Source: Sipunculus nudus (taxonomy: Eukaryota > Annelida > Sipuncula > Golfingiida > Sipunculidae). Taken from it: a DNA stretch of 64,000 nucleotides. The position numbers were made by a program, and so were the translations under genes. The notes beneath the pieces are model-generated. The model ran no database searches. It had not been told where the DNA came from and saw only the letters and a list, made by a program, of their open reading frames with translations. This document shows positions 53,601 through 58,501 of this stretch, one piece after another; position 1 is the first letter of the stretch, and the number at the start of each line of letters is the position of its first letter. Where the stretch lies: assembly GCA_026874595.1 (NCBI GenBank), contig CM049316.1:8258339-8322338 (forward strand). The letters are read 5' to 3'.

Positions 53601-54853
53601 ACGCTCAATGTCGCTTATAGGGAAGCTGGGAAGATGAGGGTCACCCCACAAAATACAATCAGGTAAATATCAGTCATTGTCTTTTTCATTGTAATAGTAT
53701 CACAATTTACTTTTGTCTGGCTCACTTGCGAAATTCACATATTTTTCTCTTATACTTTTGAATATGGTTAGAGCCTGCCATACCATTAAGATGGTGGCGC
53801 TACTAATATTTTCTTAACGCTTTATGCCGTTGTTGTCTAATGAAATATTTGTTACAATTCGTTCCAGGATTTACACAATAATGTATTGATTAAAAAAAAA
53901 AGTAAATTCATATCCAAACATACCGCATTAACAAAGCCAGGTCGAAATGTTGCAGGTATATAAGAAGCTTTTCATAATTTTAAGCTGTTAATGTTTCACC
54001 TTCTAACATATCATTTAATCTTTAGCATTTATGTCACATTTTTCTTCCTTCTCCAGTGCGAAGTCAACTGCGGACGAACATACAACGACCCAACTAGAAT
54101 TGGCAGCCAAAAAGCTGGCCATGCTGGCTTCAAACGAGAACGCCGGAGTGGCCGAAGCTCCGCAGGAAATACCTCTGCGGTCTTTCGACGTTCCCTTCAT
54201 TAATGGAGACGCGTATGTGCCTTAGATCCTGTGCTTGTTACATTTATATAAAACGACAGTCATTTTGCTGAAAGTTTCTATTCATTCGAACAAAATTAAA
54301 TATTCAGAAATAATATCCTATCACCTGCTATTGACCTGTTTCCTTCGATGAATTTGCGCATCAATTGCATTAACACATCCCAATCAAAAATGAGATATGT
54401 GTACAGAAATGGGGTCTCTACAGTTCAAGCAGAGAAACATTCATTTGATTTTATATCACGGCCATGATATAAGGGAAAATGATAAACAGTCAAACTTTTT
54501 AATCATAATTTTTAACGAACATTTATGGTTTCAGAAGAAGAATATATTGAACATACTCTCATATCGTGTCAATATGTCTTCATTTCAGGTATCTATTGAG
54601 GGAGGAAATACAAGCAAAACCAAAATGGCGGCGAAATGCGAATGTGCGCATGCTTAGTATGATCGCAGATGAAGGAGAGATCAGTGATTCAAACCAGGAC
54701 CCAGAAAAGGTCGAGGAGGGTCACCGTAAGTCAAGGCCGAGCGGTCCATGGCTCCAGGTTCCCGGAAATGACAATGTCCATGAGGGCAGTCCCCATATTA
54801 TTCTTCTAAATGGACTTGGTACCTTACAAGGAGACCAAGTCACTGAACTGTGA
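23164..54853 (+). CDS. Multi-CUB / C-type lectin / EGF single-pass membrane receptor (whole gene model, 19 exons)
   Basis: Spliced model of 6627 nt (2208 codons plus stop) with every splice phase matching. Exons: 23164-23221 (tentative), 24178-24305, 24903-25137, 25645-26539, 27742-27842, 30464-30664, 31492-31693, 38922-39118, 41617-41802, 42186-42263, 45028-45165, 45625-46314, 47238-47627, 48351-48491, 49658-49882, 50226-50447, 50972-51156, 51729-53662, 54057-54212, 54589-54853. Domains, numbered from the tentative start: CUB1 ~20-135, CUB2 ~143-255, CUB3 ~259-376, CTLD1 ~385-535, CUB4 ~551-670, CTLD2 ~677-803, CUB5 ~809-919, CUB6 ~924-1034, CUB7 ~1047-1163, EGF ~1185-1292, membrane helix ~1313-1334, tail ~1335-2208. 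CUB and C-type lectin domains bind proteins or glycans outside the cell, so a recognition or adhesion receptor is likely; the ligand is unknown. No kinase, protease or other enzyme domain is visible. The gene body from 24178 is confident; the first exon is not. Confidence 0.85.
23222..24177. other. Stretch before CUB1 (first intron in this model)
   Basis: AT-rich sequence with nothing recognisable except the polypyrimidine tract and acceptor at 24160-24177. Confidence 0.4.
24178..24305 (+). CDS. Exon: CUB1, first half
   Basis: Acceptor 'ttaacaaacag' and donor 'ctgcag|gtaagg'. It encodes the CUB opening: Cys, then G-V-I-S-S-P-N-Y-P-S-N-Y-G, then the strand T-T-I-L-H-V-P. Two leading bases complete a codon from an upstream exon (phase 1) and the exon ends in phase 0. 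Stops upstream in this frame show that it cannot itself be the first exon. The second CUB cysteine (usually after NYG) is replaced around D-D-L-D-Y, so CUB1 may lack its first disulfide. Confidence 0.88.
24306..24902. other. Intron inside CUB1
   Basis: A 121-codon open frame (24412-24777) has no domain and no splice context; treated as chance. Confidence 0.5.
24903..25137 (+). CDS. Exon: CUB1, second half
   Basis: Acceptor 'gatacattacag', donor 'actg|gtaacg' (phase 1). Encodes F-Q-D-L-D-L-E-T-E, then C-L-D-Y-V-T-V, F-C-G-K and the closing I-R-S-D-G...G-G-Y-K-A-V, all typical of the CUB second half. The Asp residues of the usual CUB calcium site (C-L-D-Y and R-S-D) are present. The frame continues in the intron to a stop at 25167, so read-through would truncate the protein. 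Confidence 0.88.
25329..25370. repeat. (AT)n microsatellite in the CUB1-CUB2 intron
   Basis: 21 pure units. Confidence 0.95.
25645..26539 (+). CDS. Exon: CUB2, CUB3 and start of C-type lectin domain 1
   Basis: 895-nt exon, acceptor 'ggttaattttag', donor 'ttcag|gtaaag' (phase 2). CUB2 runs from G-C-N-E-T through T-I-T-S-P-N-F-P-G-L-Y, C-D-D-Y-I-A-L and F-S-T-D-Y...G-F-K-A-E-Y. CUB3 runs from S-C-L-N-Q through G-T-I-Q-S-P, C-T-K-D-Y-V-E-V, Y-C-G and F-V-S-D...G-F-R-A-S-W. The C-type lectin start follows: C-P-P-G-W, G-S-C-Y, then W-D-E-A-S-K-D-C. No intron separates the two CUB modules or the lectin start, unlike most other borders in this gene. Confidence 0.93.
26557..26700. repeat. (ATAAT)n pentanucleotide microsatellite
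   Basis: About 15 tidy units, then decayed units to 26700. Starts 17 nt after the donor of the CUB2-CUB3 exon. Confidence 0.95.
26914..26986. repeat. (AT)n followed by (TAA)n microsatellite
   Basis: TA units to about 26962, then nine TAA-type units. Confidence 0.95.
27742..27842 (+). CDS. Exon: C-type lectin domain 1, middle
   Basis: Acceptor 'ggttatttttccag' (phase 2 in), donor 'acaa|gtaagc' (phase 1 out). Encodes S-Y-Y-E-A-D-D-A-F-W-I-G-A-N-D, the conserved FWIG core of C-type lectin domains, then F-F-W-S-D, the usual W-x-D turn. Exon position inside the fold matches other split C-type lectin genes. Confidence 0.9.
28980..29028. repeat. (CA)n(GA)n microsatellite
   Basis: About 10 CA then 14 GA units, in the intron within C-type lectin domain 1. 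Confidence 0.95.
29640..29965 (+). repeat. Dispersed repeat copy 2 (gttcacaa...tgaacggaatct family)
   Basis: Second copy of the repeat at 438-735, same orientation, in the intron within C-type lectin domain 1. It includes 'gattagattttggtg', a core I know from many aquatic-animal repeats. Confidence 0.6.
30464..30664 (+). CDS. Exon: C-type lectin domain 1, end
   Basis: Acceptor 'atatatttcag', donor 'gag|gtaggc' (phase 1 both sides). Encodes W-P-E-F-N-N-Y, then Q-P-S where EPN or QPD normally sits, N-E-D-C-V-E-L, L-L-W-N-D-R-S-C and K-Y-I-C-E-Q. The WND motif and E-D-C-V-E are kept, so calcium-dependent sugar binding is possible. The QPS variant replaces the third residue of the sugar-selectivity motif, so the specificity cannot be called. 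Confidence 0.9.
31492..31693 (+). CDS. Exon: CUB4, first half
   Basis: Acceptor 'tgatcttttccacag' (phase 1 in), donor 'gagaa|gtaagt' (phase 2 out). Encodes Y-N-C-N-K-G, I-I-T-S-P-S-F-P-K-H-Y, L-R-D-C-N-V-T-I-R-A-P-P-G and I-E-I-R-F-H-R-F-N-L-E, a textbook CUB first half with the first disulfide pair. A 7.2-kb intron follows. Confidence 0.9.
32935..33125 (+). repeat. Dispersed repeat, SINE-like
   Basis: Contains gtccatcacaggttaccttc, 'ccagcattaactggtacccg' and 'ctgggtggacacagggaca', a pattern I know as a common interspersed repeat of aquatic animals (general knowledge, not searched). Lies in the CUB4 intron. Confidence 0.4.
33369..33438. repeat. C run and (CT)n microsatellite
   Basis: 14 C followed by a pyrimidine stretch and about 18 CT units; a purine/pyrimidine mirror tract that could form triplex DNA. 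Confidence 0.9.
34144..34560 (+). mobile_element. Related LTR fragment, plus orientation
   Basis: Starts TGTTACAGGTG like the 5' end of the 36643-37412 LTR read on the minus strand. It shares the 'ggggctgtgttttagagccg' block, the following gaga-rich stretch, 'attccag.gga.ac.gaag' and 'ggacctat'. The TATA box tatataaag lies at 34418-34426. The 3' end is not resolved; similarity fades after about 34530. Confidence 0.55.
34418..34426 (+). promoter_or_regulatory. TATA box of the LTR fragment
   Basis: tatataaag followed by a G-rich block conserved in the second LTR. It is the expected retroelement promoter and could give intronic transcription in the same sense as the receptor gene. Confidence 0.5.
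35468..35551. repeat. 28-bp tandem repeat, three perfect copies
   Basis: Unit starts 'gtcagttttaactattgtgt' and ends tcatgaat; identical at 35468, 35496 and 35524. Copy number is probably variable between individuals. Confidence 0.95.
36068..36125. repeat. (AT)n microsatellite in the CUB4 intron
   Basis: 29 pure units. Confidence 0.95.
36643..37412 (-). mobile_element. Solo LTR, 770 bp, minus orientation
   Basis: Begins tgttacgg and ends cctgtaaca on the plus strand, giving TGTTAC...GTAACA inverted ends. A possible 4-bp target duplication, atat, flanks it (36639-36642 and 37413-37416). On the minus strand it has a TATA-like ttataaata about 175 nt from its 5' end, followed by the 'ggggctgtgttttagagccg' block shared with 34144. 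No gag or pol frames lie next to it, so it is a solo LTR. It lies in the CUB4 intron. Confidence 0.7.
37870..38040 (+). mobile_element. tRNA-derived SINE, second copy
   Basis: B-box-like 'accaggattcgatatcc', agtgtggcc, core 'gttttctccgggttcc' and tail 'gtgcaatccgtgtaaaa', matching 20050-20300 in order. It lies in the CUB4 intron. Confidence 0.6.
38922..39118 (+). CDS. Exon: CUB4, second half
   Basis: Acceptor 'ttatttgctttag' (phase 2 in), donor 'ccag|gtaaaa' (phase 1 out). Encodes N-C-A-Y-D-N-L-T-L-T, L-C-G-N-W and I-R-F-T-S-D-H-S-R-T-F-D-G-Y, completing CUB4 with its second disulfide and both calcium-site Asp residues. The intron before it holds the LTR elements and a SINE. Confidence 0.9.
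39300..39425 (+). repeat. Dispersed repeat copy 1 (cgcag.gccatctatcagaaac family)
   Basis: 'tatcgcagcgccaactatca' gaaact then later gaactcggcc; the same order is found at 59080-59160. Directly left of the hAT-like MITE. Confidence 0.5.
39454..39670. mobile_element. Short hAT-like MITE
   Basis: Left end cagaagcggatcttgg and right end ctggatccgcccctg form inverted repeats of the 'caggggcggatccagg' type often seen on hAT-like MITEs. The inside is G-rich on the left (ggggg run, gggtccggacccc palindrome) and C-rich on the right. Both flanks carry tttat, a possible target duplication. Confidence 0.55.
40495..40785. mobile_element. MITE, degraded third copy of the cgcgaaa family
   Basis: Contains tttatcgcgaaaattaaacc, 'gaggtcctatcgtagaaggc' and later 'gatcgcgaaaatagaacg', in the same order as 6072-6366. 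The terminal ctgtgg arms have decayed. Confidence 0.5.
41617..41802 (+). CDS. Exon: C-type lectin domain 2, start
   Basis: Acceptor 'ttattttctttaag', donor 'tcag|gttaga'; phase 1 on both sides. Encodes V-P-C-T-D, D-R-C-Y-K-L, M-T-F-S-E-A-E-S-H-C-Q and L-G-G-H-L-A-C-V, the standard lectin opening (C, then C-Y, then A-x-x-x-C, then G-G-H-L). The usual final 'A-x-I/V' of that last motif reads A-C-V, adding an extra cysteine. Confidence 0.88.
42186..42263 (+). CDS. Exon: C-type lectin domain 2, middle
   Basis: 78-nt exon, acceptor 'cctgttaatttag', donor 'tcag|gtacgt', phase 1 both sides. Encodes Q-V-F-W-V-G-G-F, the FW(I/V)G core, and W-I-W-L-D-G-S, the W-x-D-G turn. Being 78 nt with symmetric phase it could be skipped without shifting the frame, but that would remove the fold core. 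Confidence 0.85.
42264..45027. other. Intron inside C-type lectin domain 2 (2.8 kb)
   Basis: Mostly the ~140-bp satellite (43041-44625). The flanking parts show nothing I can name. Confidence 0.65.
43041..44625. repeat. Tandem satellite, unit ~138-146 bp, with a ~650-bp interruption
   Basis: Eight unit starts at about 43044, 43141 (shortened), 43879, 44023, 44161, 44307, 44448 and 44591. Each carries 'tcggaattccaatatggc', 'gccacagcc.gatcgctga', 'cgcgcgataactcaacaa', 'ttcacagggatgattggta' and 'agggctccagacct'. The gap from about 43250 to 43850 holds unrelated sequence with an inverted pair around 43262 and 43300. Lies between exons of C-type lectin domain 2. Confidence 0.85.
45028..45165 (+). 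CDS. Exon: C-type lectin domain 2, end (calcium motifs lost)
   Basis: Acceptor 'tcatttattcag', donor 'tcag|gtaaaa', phase 1 both sides. Encodes S-C-L-A-L, L-V-A-A-D-C-H-L and N-Y-I-C-Q-K, the closing cysteines of the fold. EPN/QPD is absent, and the WND position reads V-A-A before D-C, so calcium-dependent sugar binding is unlikely. The start is chosen on acceptor quality and phase; an upstream AG would lengthen the loop. Confidence 0.8.
45625..46314 (+). CDS. Exon: CUB5 and CUB6
   Basis: 690-nt exon, acceptor 'attttttcgtgcag', donor 'gcag|gtgcgt', phase 1 both sides. CUB5: I-T-N-P-G-Y-P-Y-R-P-Y, C-L-Y-D-Y-V-S-L, F-R-T-D-Y-D...E-G-F-N-L-S-W. It has only the second cysteine pair; the first two are missing. 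CUB6: A-C-E-N-N, S-V-Q-S-L-N-Y-P, R-C-R-T-V-I-Q-V-P, C-S-D-F-L-D-I-F, L-C-G and F-I-T-D-I-S...V-G-F-Y-A-E-F. CUB6 has all four cysteines. Confidence 0.92.
46462..46887 (-). mobile_element. Partial copy of the 691-bp MULE-like element
   Basis: Reverse complement matches 62298-62960: the gctctttacacagcgc end, the 'gacaaaaatacagtgctccc' block, 'gaccgtttatgat' and the cttctaaagaag block are shared in order. Its inner end is diverged and part of the middle is missing. It lies in the intron between CUB6 and CUB7. Short open frames here are chance. Confidence 0.65.
47238..47627 (+). CDS. Exon: CUB7
   Basis: Acceptor 'tttatttttacag', donor 'atgg|gtaaat', phase 1 both sides, so the whole module is one symmetric exon. 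Encodes T-I-T-S-P-N-F-P-N-A-C, L-T-L-Q-A-P-I-G, S-C-D-H-G-H-M-T-V, V-I-C-G and F-F-T-N-E-S. This is the most divergent CUB: the calcium-site Asp residues are replaced (D-H-G and T-N-E). A basic R-S-R-S-R-R-E motif at 47486-47506 follows V-I-C-G. A TA microsatellite starts 7 nt after the donor. Confidence 0.88.
47634..47694. repeat. (TA)n microsatellite next to the CUB7 donor
   Basis: Starts 7 nt after the splice donor at 47627; one 'ttta' interruption at 47641. Length changes here could affect splicing. Confidence 0.95.
48351..48491 (+). CDS. Exon: EGF domain 1
   Basis: Acceptor 'tgttttcttatag', donor 'acgg|gtaagt', phase 1 both sides. Encodes S-C-E-P-G-Q-C-Q-N-G-G-K-C and K-Y-K-C-E-C-I-S-Y-Y-T-G: five of the six EGF cysteines. 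The sixth (G-L-L-C) is in the next exon, the usual split after the T-G turn. No calcium-binding EGF motif is present. Confidence 0.9.
48492..49657. other. Intron inside EGF1 (1.2 kb)
   Basis: AT-rich. A 92-codon frame at 49016-49294 has no domain. No repeats recognised. Confidence 0.5.
49658..49882 (+). CDS. Exon: end of EGF1, EGF2, most of EGF3
   Basis: Acceptor 'ctccacttgcag', donor 'acag|gtgaaa', phase 1 both sides. Encodes the last EGF1 cysteine, EGF2 (C-D-L-K-P-C-G-V-H-G-T-C ... C-S-C-S-G-N-F-G-G-R-N-C) and EGF3 up to C-A-C-H-V-S-Y-T-G. The final EGF3 cysteine (E-N-C) is in the following exon. Confidence 0.9.
50226..50447 (+). CDS. Exon: end of EGF3, transmembrane helix, juxtamembrane Cys/basic segment
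   Basis: Acceptor 'cgcgtttctttgcag', donor 'aagg|gtaagt', phase 1 both sides. After G-E-N-C comes a ~20-residue stalk, then P-F-W-I-G-V-I-V-V-L-A-F-L-V-I-I-A-F-G-V-F-F, a single hydrophobic helix. K-K-K follows, fixing the cytoplasmic side under the positive-inside rule. The juxtamembrane segment holds C-T-D-S-L-E-M-E-C-S-C-C-E-Q-R-R-K-K: four cysteines that could be lipid-modified (inference). Confidence 0.93.
50972..51156 (+). CDS. Exon: cytoplasmic tail, part 1
   Basis: Acceptor 'tcttctttcttaag' (phase 1 in), donor 'atcaag|gtaagt' (phase 0 out). About 62 residues rich in Ser, Thr, Pro and Asn, such as R-P-A-T-P-G-S-H-S-P-S-T-P-N-S-G, which look like proline-directed phosphorylation sites. 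No folded domain recognised. Confidence 0.85.
51729..53662 (+). CDS. Exon: cytoplasmic tail, large central exon with His-rich cluster
   Basis: 1934-nt exon, acceptor 'tcatattctag' (phase 0 in), donor 'atcag|gtaaat' (phase 2 out). It encodes ~645 residues with no stop. Composition is Ser, Arg, Asp, Tyr and His rich and looks disordered. Landmarks: an Ala run A-A-A-A-A-R-L-F-A-S-F near the start; a His/Arg cluster at 52578-52691; basic Ser-Lys stretches after it; acidic D-Q-D-S-A-Y-S-E-H-Y-V-F-L-D-C-D-D; and tyrosine motifs Y-V-F-L and L-Y-N-S-I that fit YxxPhi sorting signals. No homologous domain recognised. The long open frame in AT-rich DNA and the matching flanks make coding status secure. 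Confidence 0.93.
52578..52691 (+). repeat. His/Arg-rich coding low-complexity segment
   Basis: Within the large tail exon, CAT/CAC-rich DNA encodes H-Y followed by five His, R-R, four His, R-R-R, then after T-S-S-R-K-H-S a run of nine His and K-R-S-R-S-H. Codons alternate CAC and CAT, so the tract is not a pure trinucleotide expansion, which suggests selection on the protein. The antisense strand is open over 180 codons, but this is a by-product of the composition. Confidence 0.85.
54057..54212 (+). CDS. Exon: cytoplasmic tail, penultimate
   Basis: Acceptor 'tcttccttctccag' (phase 2 in). Encodes A-K-S-T-A-D-E-H-T-T-T-Q-L-E-L-A-A-K-K-L, a short helix-prone stretch, then P-L-R-S-F-D-V-P-F-I-N-G-D-A. 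The donor 'gacgc|gtatgt' is phase 2 and joins 54589 in frame. If this donor is not used, the frame adds Y-V-P and stops at 54225, giving an alternative shorter C-terminus. Confidence 0.85.
54213..54225 (+). other. Alternative C-terminus if the last intron is retained
   Basis: Reading through the donor at 54213 adds Tyr-Val-Pro and a TAG stop. Both outcomes keep a legal frame, so two tail lengths, differing by about 85 residues, could exist. Confidence 0.35.
54589..54853 (+). CDS. Exon: cytoplasmic tail, last coding exon and stop
   Basis: Acceptor 'tcttcatttcag', phase 2 in; the junction codon is GCG (Ala). About 88 residues: Y-L-L-R-E-E-I-Q-A-K-P-K-W-R-R-N, M-I-A-D-E-G-E-I-S-D-S-N-Q-D-P-E, ending G-D-Q-V-T-E-L and TGA at 54851. 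The terminal T-E-L resembles a class I PDZ-binding end only loosely (x-S/T-x-Phi with T-E-L), so PDZ binding is an inference. Codon content is clearly more coding-like than the flanks. Confidence 0.8.
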
Positions 54854-55030
54854 CACTTTTTTTTGTTTCAATCAAGGGTTAGGGTTAGTTCTGTTTATAC
54901 TGATATTAACAATATCTGAAAAAAAGTTTATTACGAAAATGATTATGTAACTTCTTGAATTGTCTGACTCAAGTCCGGCTTTTGGCATGTCACACGTTAA
55001 TAAATGTTAGTAGTACATTTTATAATATGA
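54854..55030 (+). other. 3' UTR of the receptor gene
   Basis: AT-rich, non-coding sequence directly after the stop. It holds the only AATAAA close to the stop, about 150 nt downstream. The true cleavage site cannot be read here. Confidence 0.5.
54999..55004 (+). promoter_or_regulatory. Polyadenylation signal AATAAA
   Basis: Canonical hexamer about 146 nt after the receptor stop codon, a usual distance for animal genes. Chance matches are common in AT-rich DNA. Confidence 0.5.
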
Positions 55031-55561
55031 TCAAATATATCTTTAGCTAAAAGACACCTTCATGTACAGTCCCGTCATGAAAACAAAACGTATAGAAAAT
55101 TGCAAAGTATCCATTTATTAAGATTGAATCATGCAACTATTCTATTTATACGGAACTAAAGTATTGGCATCTCTTAATTTTCGCCAAAAGGATGGGGGCT
55201 TTTTGTGGGAAAGGAATATAATACATGTTATTGATGTAAACATACAGAGTCTAGATCAAATTAAAGTATGTCGATTGGGAATGTCAAGTGAAAAGGTAAA
55301 ATATATTTGTCTCGGTAAAATTATTAAGAAATATGAATCCGTGATATTCTGGGAATAAACGTAATGAGACATGTCTCGTGAGAGGGAATATCCCTGATGT
55401 AGACAACGGGCGGATCACGTTGCCATGATTGTGATACCTGGCGTTGATGGACGGATCTAAATATACAACGTAGGTATCTACTTCGGTAGGGTGTAGTTTG
55501 ATGACGCAAACATGTTAAACAGGAGAAATCGTTCATTAATTAGCCAGGAATATTTCATTCA

Positions 55562-55580
55562 TATATATATATATATATAT
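55562..55580. repeat. (AT)n microsatellite, short
   Basis: About nine units, followed by the shared 30-bp flank. Confidence 0.9.
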
Positions 55581-55610
55581 AGACTGTAGTGAATTTACAG
55601 TGTTGTTTTT
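55581..55610 (-). repeat. Shared 30-bp flank of a TA microsatellite (copy 2)
   Basis: 'agactgtagtgaatttacag' then tgttgttttt, directly after a (TA)n tract. Suggests that the microsatellite and its flank travel together as one element. Confidence 0.7.
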
Positions 55611-55676
55611 CTTCAGAGTTATACCGCTCTGGCCTAGTCTGTAGGCCATAGAGCACTTTACAACGGAGGGTTACTC

Positions 55677-55682
<6 letters not shown>

Positions 55683-55746
<64 letters not shown>
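55683..55746. repeat. (AT)n microsatellite
   Basis: About 32 units, 100 bp after the previous tract. Confidence 0.95.
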
Positions 55747-55749
<3 letters not shown>

Positions 55750-56848
55750 CGAAAATAGGTATTACATTTAAGATAAAGAAAACACATTATAGACCCCTTA
55801 AAACTGGTTTGATGTCATTTCCCCTCAGTTCGCGTTTGACATATTTACGTATACGCTGACCGACATGTGTTTTTACAGTACAGTAAAAATATCATAAAAA
55901 GTGATTTTCACGCATATACCCTGGTTTTTGGTTTTAAAAGCCAAGCACCTATAATTAAATCAACTTATCGAGGAGCTATGGAATACATCAATACATACTG
56001 ACGCAGGTTGGCTATTTCTAGTGCATCAATTTCACCCTCATTACCCACGTGCTCAGTTAATGCTCTTTACCATGCAAAAAACATCAGATTAAATGTTAAA
56101 ATTACCCAGGTTGATTAGGTCGATATATATGTAATACTTTACAGCTAGTCTCGGATGTACGGTTTGTGTGAAAACGAAAAAGCAGGGCCGTATTTTCGTT
56201 CCATGAACATGTTCCTGTTCATATTTCTGTTCATGAACAAAAACGGTTTTGTTCACGAACACGAACATGTTCCTTTGCCACCAGGGGGCGCAGAAACGAG
56301 GTAAGGGCTGGCAACAATGGCTGCAAGAAAAGAAGTGCCTACCACCACACTCGAACTGTTCATTTTAATTTTATAGCCTGATATAACATTTGATTTCTCA
56401 TTATTTGCTATGCATCTCATATATTTGATAATAATCAATGAAATCAAATGACGTATACTATTGATATGTATATTTTATAATACATGTTTGTATGCATGTA
56501 AACAATGCGTTTCGGTATCGGGATAGGAGCATATCCTTGCTTGCATAATTTTTGCAAACAAGAACTTGTTCCGAGAACGAAAACACGCCCCAAGTGTAGC
56601 TTTTCTGGCAGTATTAAGCCTGTGACGGATAAATATATATGTGCACAATGTGTGACTTTATGGTGCCTAAACATGTTTTGGTTACTTTGTATATTTATTT
56701 AAAATAAATCAATTTACCTTAAACGAGTTACGTCATGGTTCTTTTTTCATTCCGTTCACAGGTAAGTTTTACAGTTGCACGCTTCTCTTCTAGAAGAGCT
56801 AACACTATATCCCCAACAGACTGCTCAGTGTATGATCCAGGGGTGGAT

Positions 56849-56880
56849 GGGGGGGGGGGGGCAGTGGGCCCCCCCCCCCC
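56849..56880. repeat. G13...C12 hairpin
   Basis: G run 56849-56861, loop cagtggg, C run 56869-56880. Same pattern as the hairpin 150 bp downstream. Confidence 0.75.
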
Positions 56881-57029
56881 TTCTTTTTTCGAACTATCAA
56901 AAAATCTAGGGAAAAAAATAACAGTACACCGTCACGCTTCCAGTTACAATATATGTCTTTCTTAATAATGCATGTAAGATACCCCAGATTGCTCGATTAC
57001 AACCTCGATTTTCAAACATTACTACACCT

Positions 57030-57084
57030 GGGGGGGGGGGGGGGGGGTTGGTTACCCTCCTCCGAACCCCCCCCCCCCCCCCCC
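57030..57084. repeat. G18...C18 perfect hairpin
   Basis: A run of 18 G (57030-57047) then tt, a 15-nt loop, aa and 18 C (57067-57084). This gives a 20-bp stem. A G-quadruplex or i-motif is also possible. Confidence 0.8.
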
Positions 57085-58191
57085 GGTGCCTCGCGTCTCG
57101 GCTCACCCGTTACGCGGCCTCACAATGTGAGCCCCCCTTATTCTAAATTCCTGTATCCGACCATTTGATATGCAGTACCTGAACTTTGTTGAATATTAGC
57201 ATACAGTGAATTTGTATGCAGGCTTTAGTCATCAACATGATAGATTTCCAGAACCATCCTTATCTGCAACTCTTCACAAAGATGACATAAGACTATGTTA
57301 GTCTGCAAGGAGGCACTGGAAATTAAGCATTCATCATACGCATTGTCAGTTTAAAGCGCTGGGCAAGCCTTGGACACGAAATATTAAAATTTTTATTTTT
57401 TTATCCGTGTTAACCTATTATTTCATCACACTGTTATAGATAGTTTAGAGTTGTGTTCAGTAGATTTAGTGGAATTCATGGCATCTTAAAACCTCTGGAG
57501 GAAACGCTAAATATGTTCAAAACGTGTTTTCAATTATTTAAATGAGAATTCTTTGATAAGCATTGGGATGATTTTTACTTATTGAACCTTGTCGCAATTC
57601 AGGTGATAAATATAGCTATAATTTCTAAAATGATTTCTAAGTAATTTGTTACGAAAGTATTATGAAAAAAATGGAGCCATTGTCTATAAATCAGTTAATC
57701 TATTGTAGTAAAGTCCTTTTAGAGAAAAGGTGTGGTTTATAGAACGTTTAATAATCCATGCATGGCCATTGTTAATTGTGTAAAAAAACAATTAAAAAAG
57801 ATTATCAAAATTAGATAAACAGATTATTTAAAAGAAAAATAAAATAAGTTATAATTTGTACACCAAAACCAAATGGCTGCAAAATCTGTGCTGAATTTGG
57901 GTTGCACATTGATATTCATGATATTCATTTATACTTAGTTGTTAAAAGACCGGTTTTATCTTCAACATCTTTCATTTTAGAAATATACTAGTGGAACTCA
58001 GCCCGAATATTAAATCACTCTGCCACGACTGCAGAGTCAGGTTATTTACAAAATCGGGTTTGACACATTCAGTGTCGTCTCTTATGTAAAAGTAATGTAG
58101 AGCCATGGTCCAGTATCGGATATCCTGGAGTTATAATGCAGTATTTCACACTTCGGCTCATACAGTTTGGCATGCAATGTTTTATATGTAG

Positions 58192-58351
58192 CCAGGGTTT
58201 GATAAGGGGAGGGAAGGACGAAAGGATGAGACCAATGCTAAGACACGAATTTATCTGCGGACAGAGTTCTCCTCGAGCGACGGACCCATTACGGCAGGGA
58301 AGGGTGCGGCATCGCGAATCGACAAAGATTGTAAATTATAGGTGGATTTGA
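58192..58351 (+). CDS. Weak candidate alternative 3' exon
   Basis: After 'ttttatatgtag' the frame reads basic, tail-like sequence (G-G-K-D-E-R-M-R-P-M-L-R, then Q-G-R-V-R-H-R-E-S-T-K) to TGA at 58349. The patch is more GC-rich than its surroundings. The start phase (2) would be compatible with the donor at 54212. No poly(A) signal is obvious and no domain is recognised. Confidence 0.18.
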
Positions 58352-58364
58352 TTTGGACTTACAG

Positions 58365-58501
58365 ATTACAACGTTGTGCACATTGAAATTGCATTATTGC
58401 GCATGATACGTGGCTCTTTGGTAATTAATTATATTACAACGTTGTGCACATTGTAATTGCATTATTGCGCATGATACGTTGCTCTTTGGTAATTAATTAT
58501 A
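58365..58501. repeat. 68-bp tandem duplication
   Basis: 'attacaacgttgtgcacatt' with 'gcattattgcgcatgatacg' repeats at 58365 and 58433 with two differences. Confidence 0.9.

Larger units (their letters stand above)
56838..57160. mobile_element. Possible second G/C-rich hAT-like MITE with homopolymer hairpins
   Basis: Left edge ccaggggtggat resembles the 'caggggcggat' end; right edge has 'ctgtatccgacca'. Between them are two G-run/C-run hairpins (56849-56880 and 57030-57084). Boundaries and class are uncertain. Confidence 0.3.
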
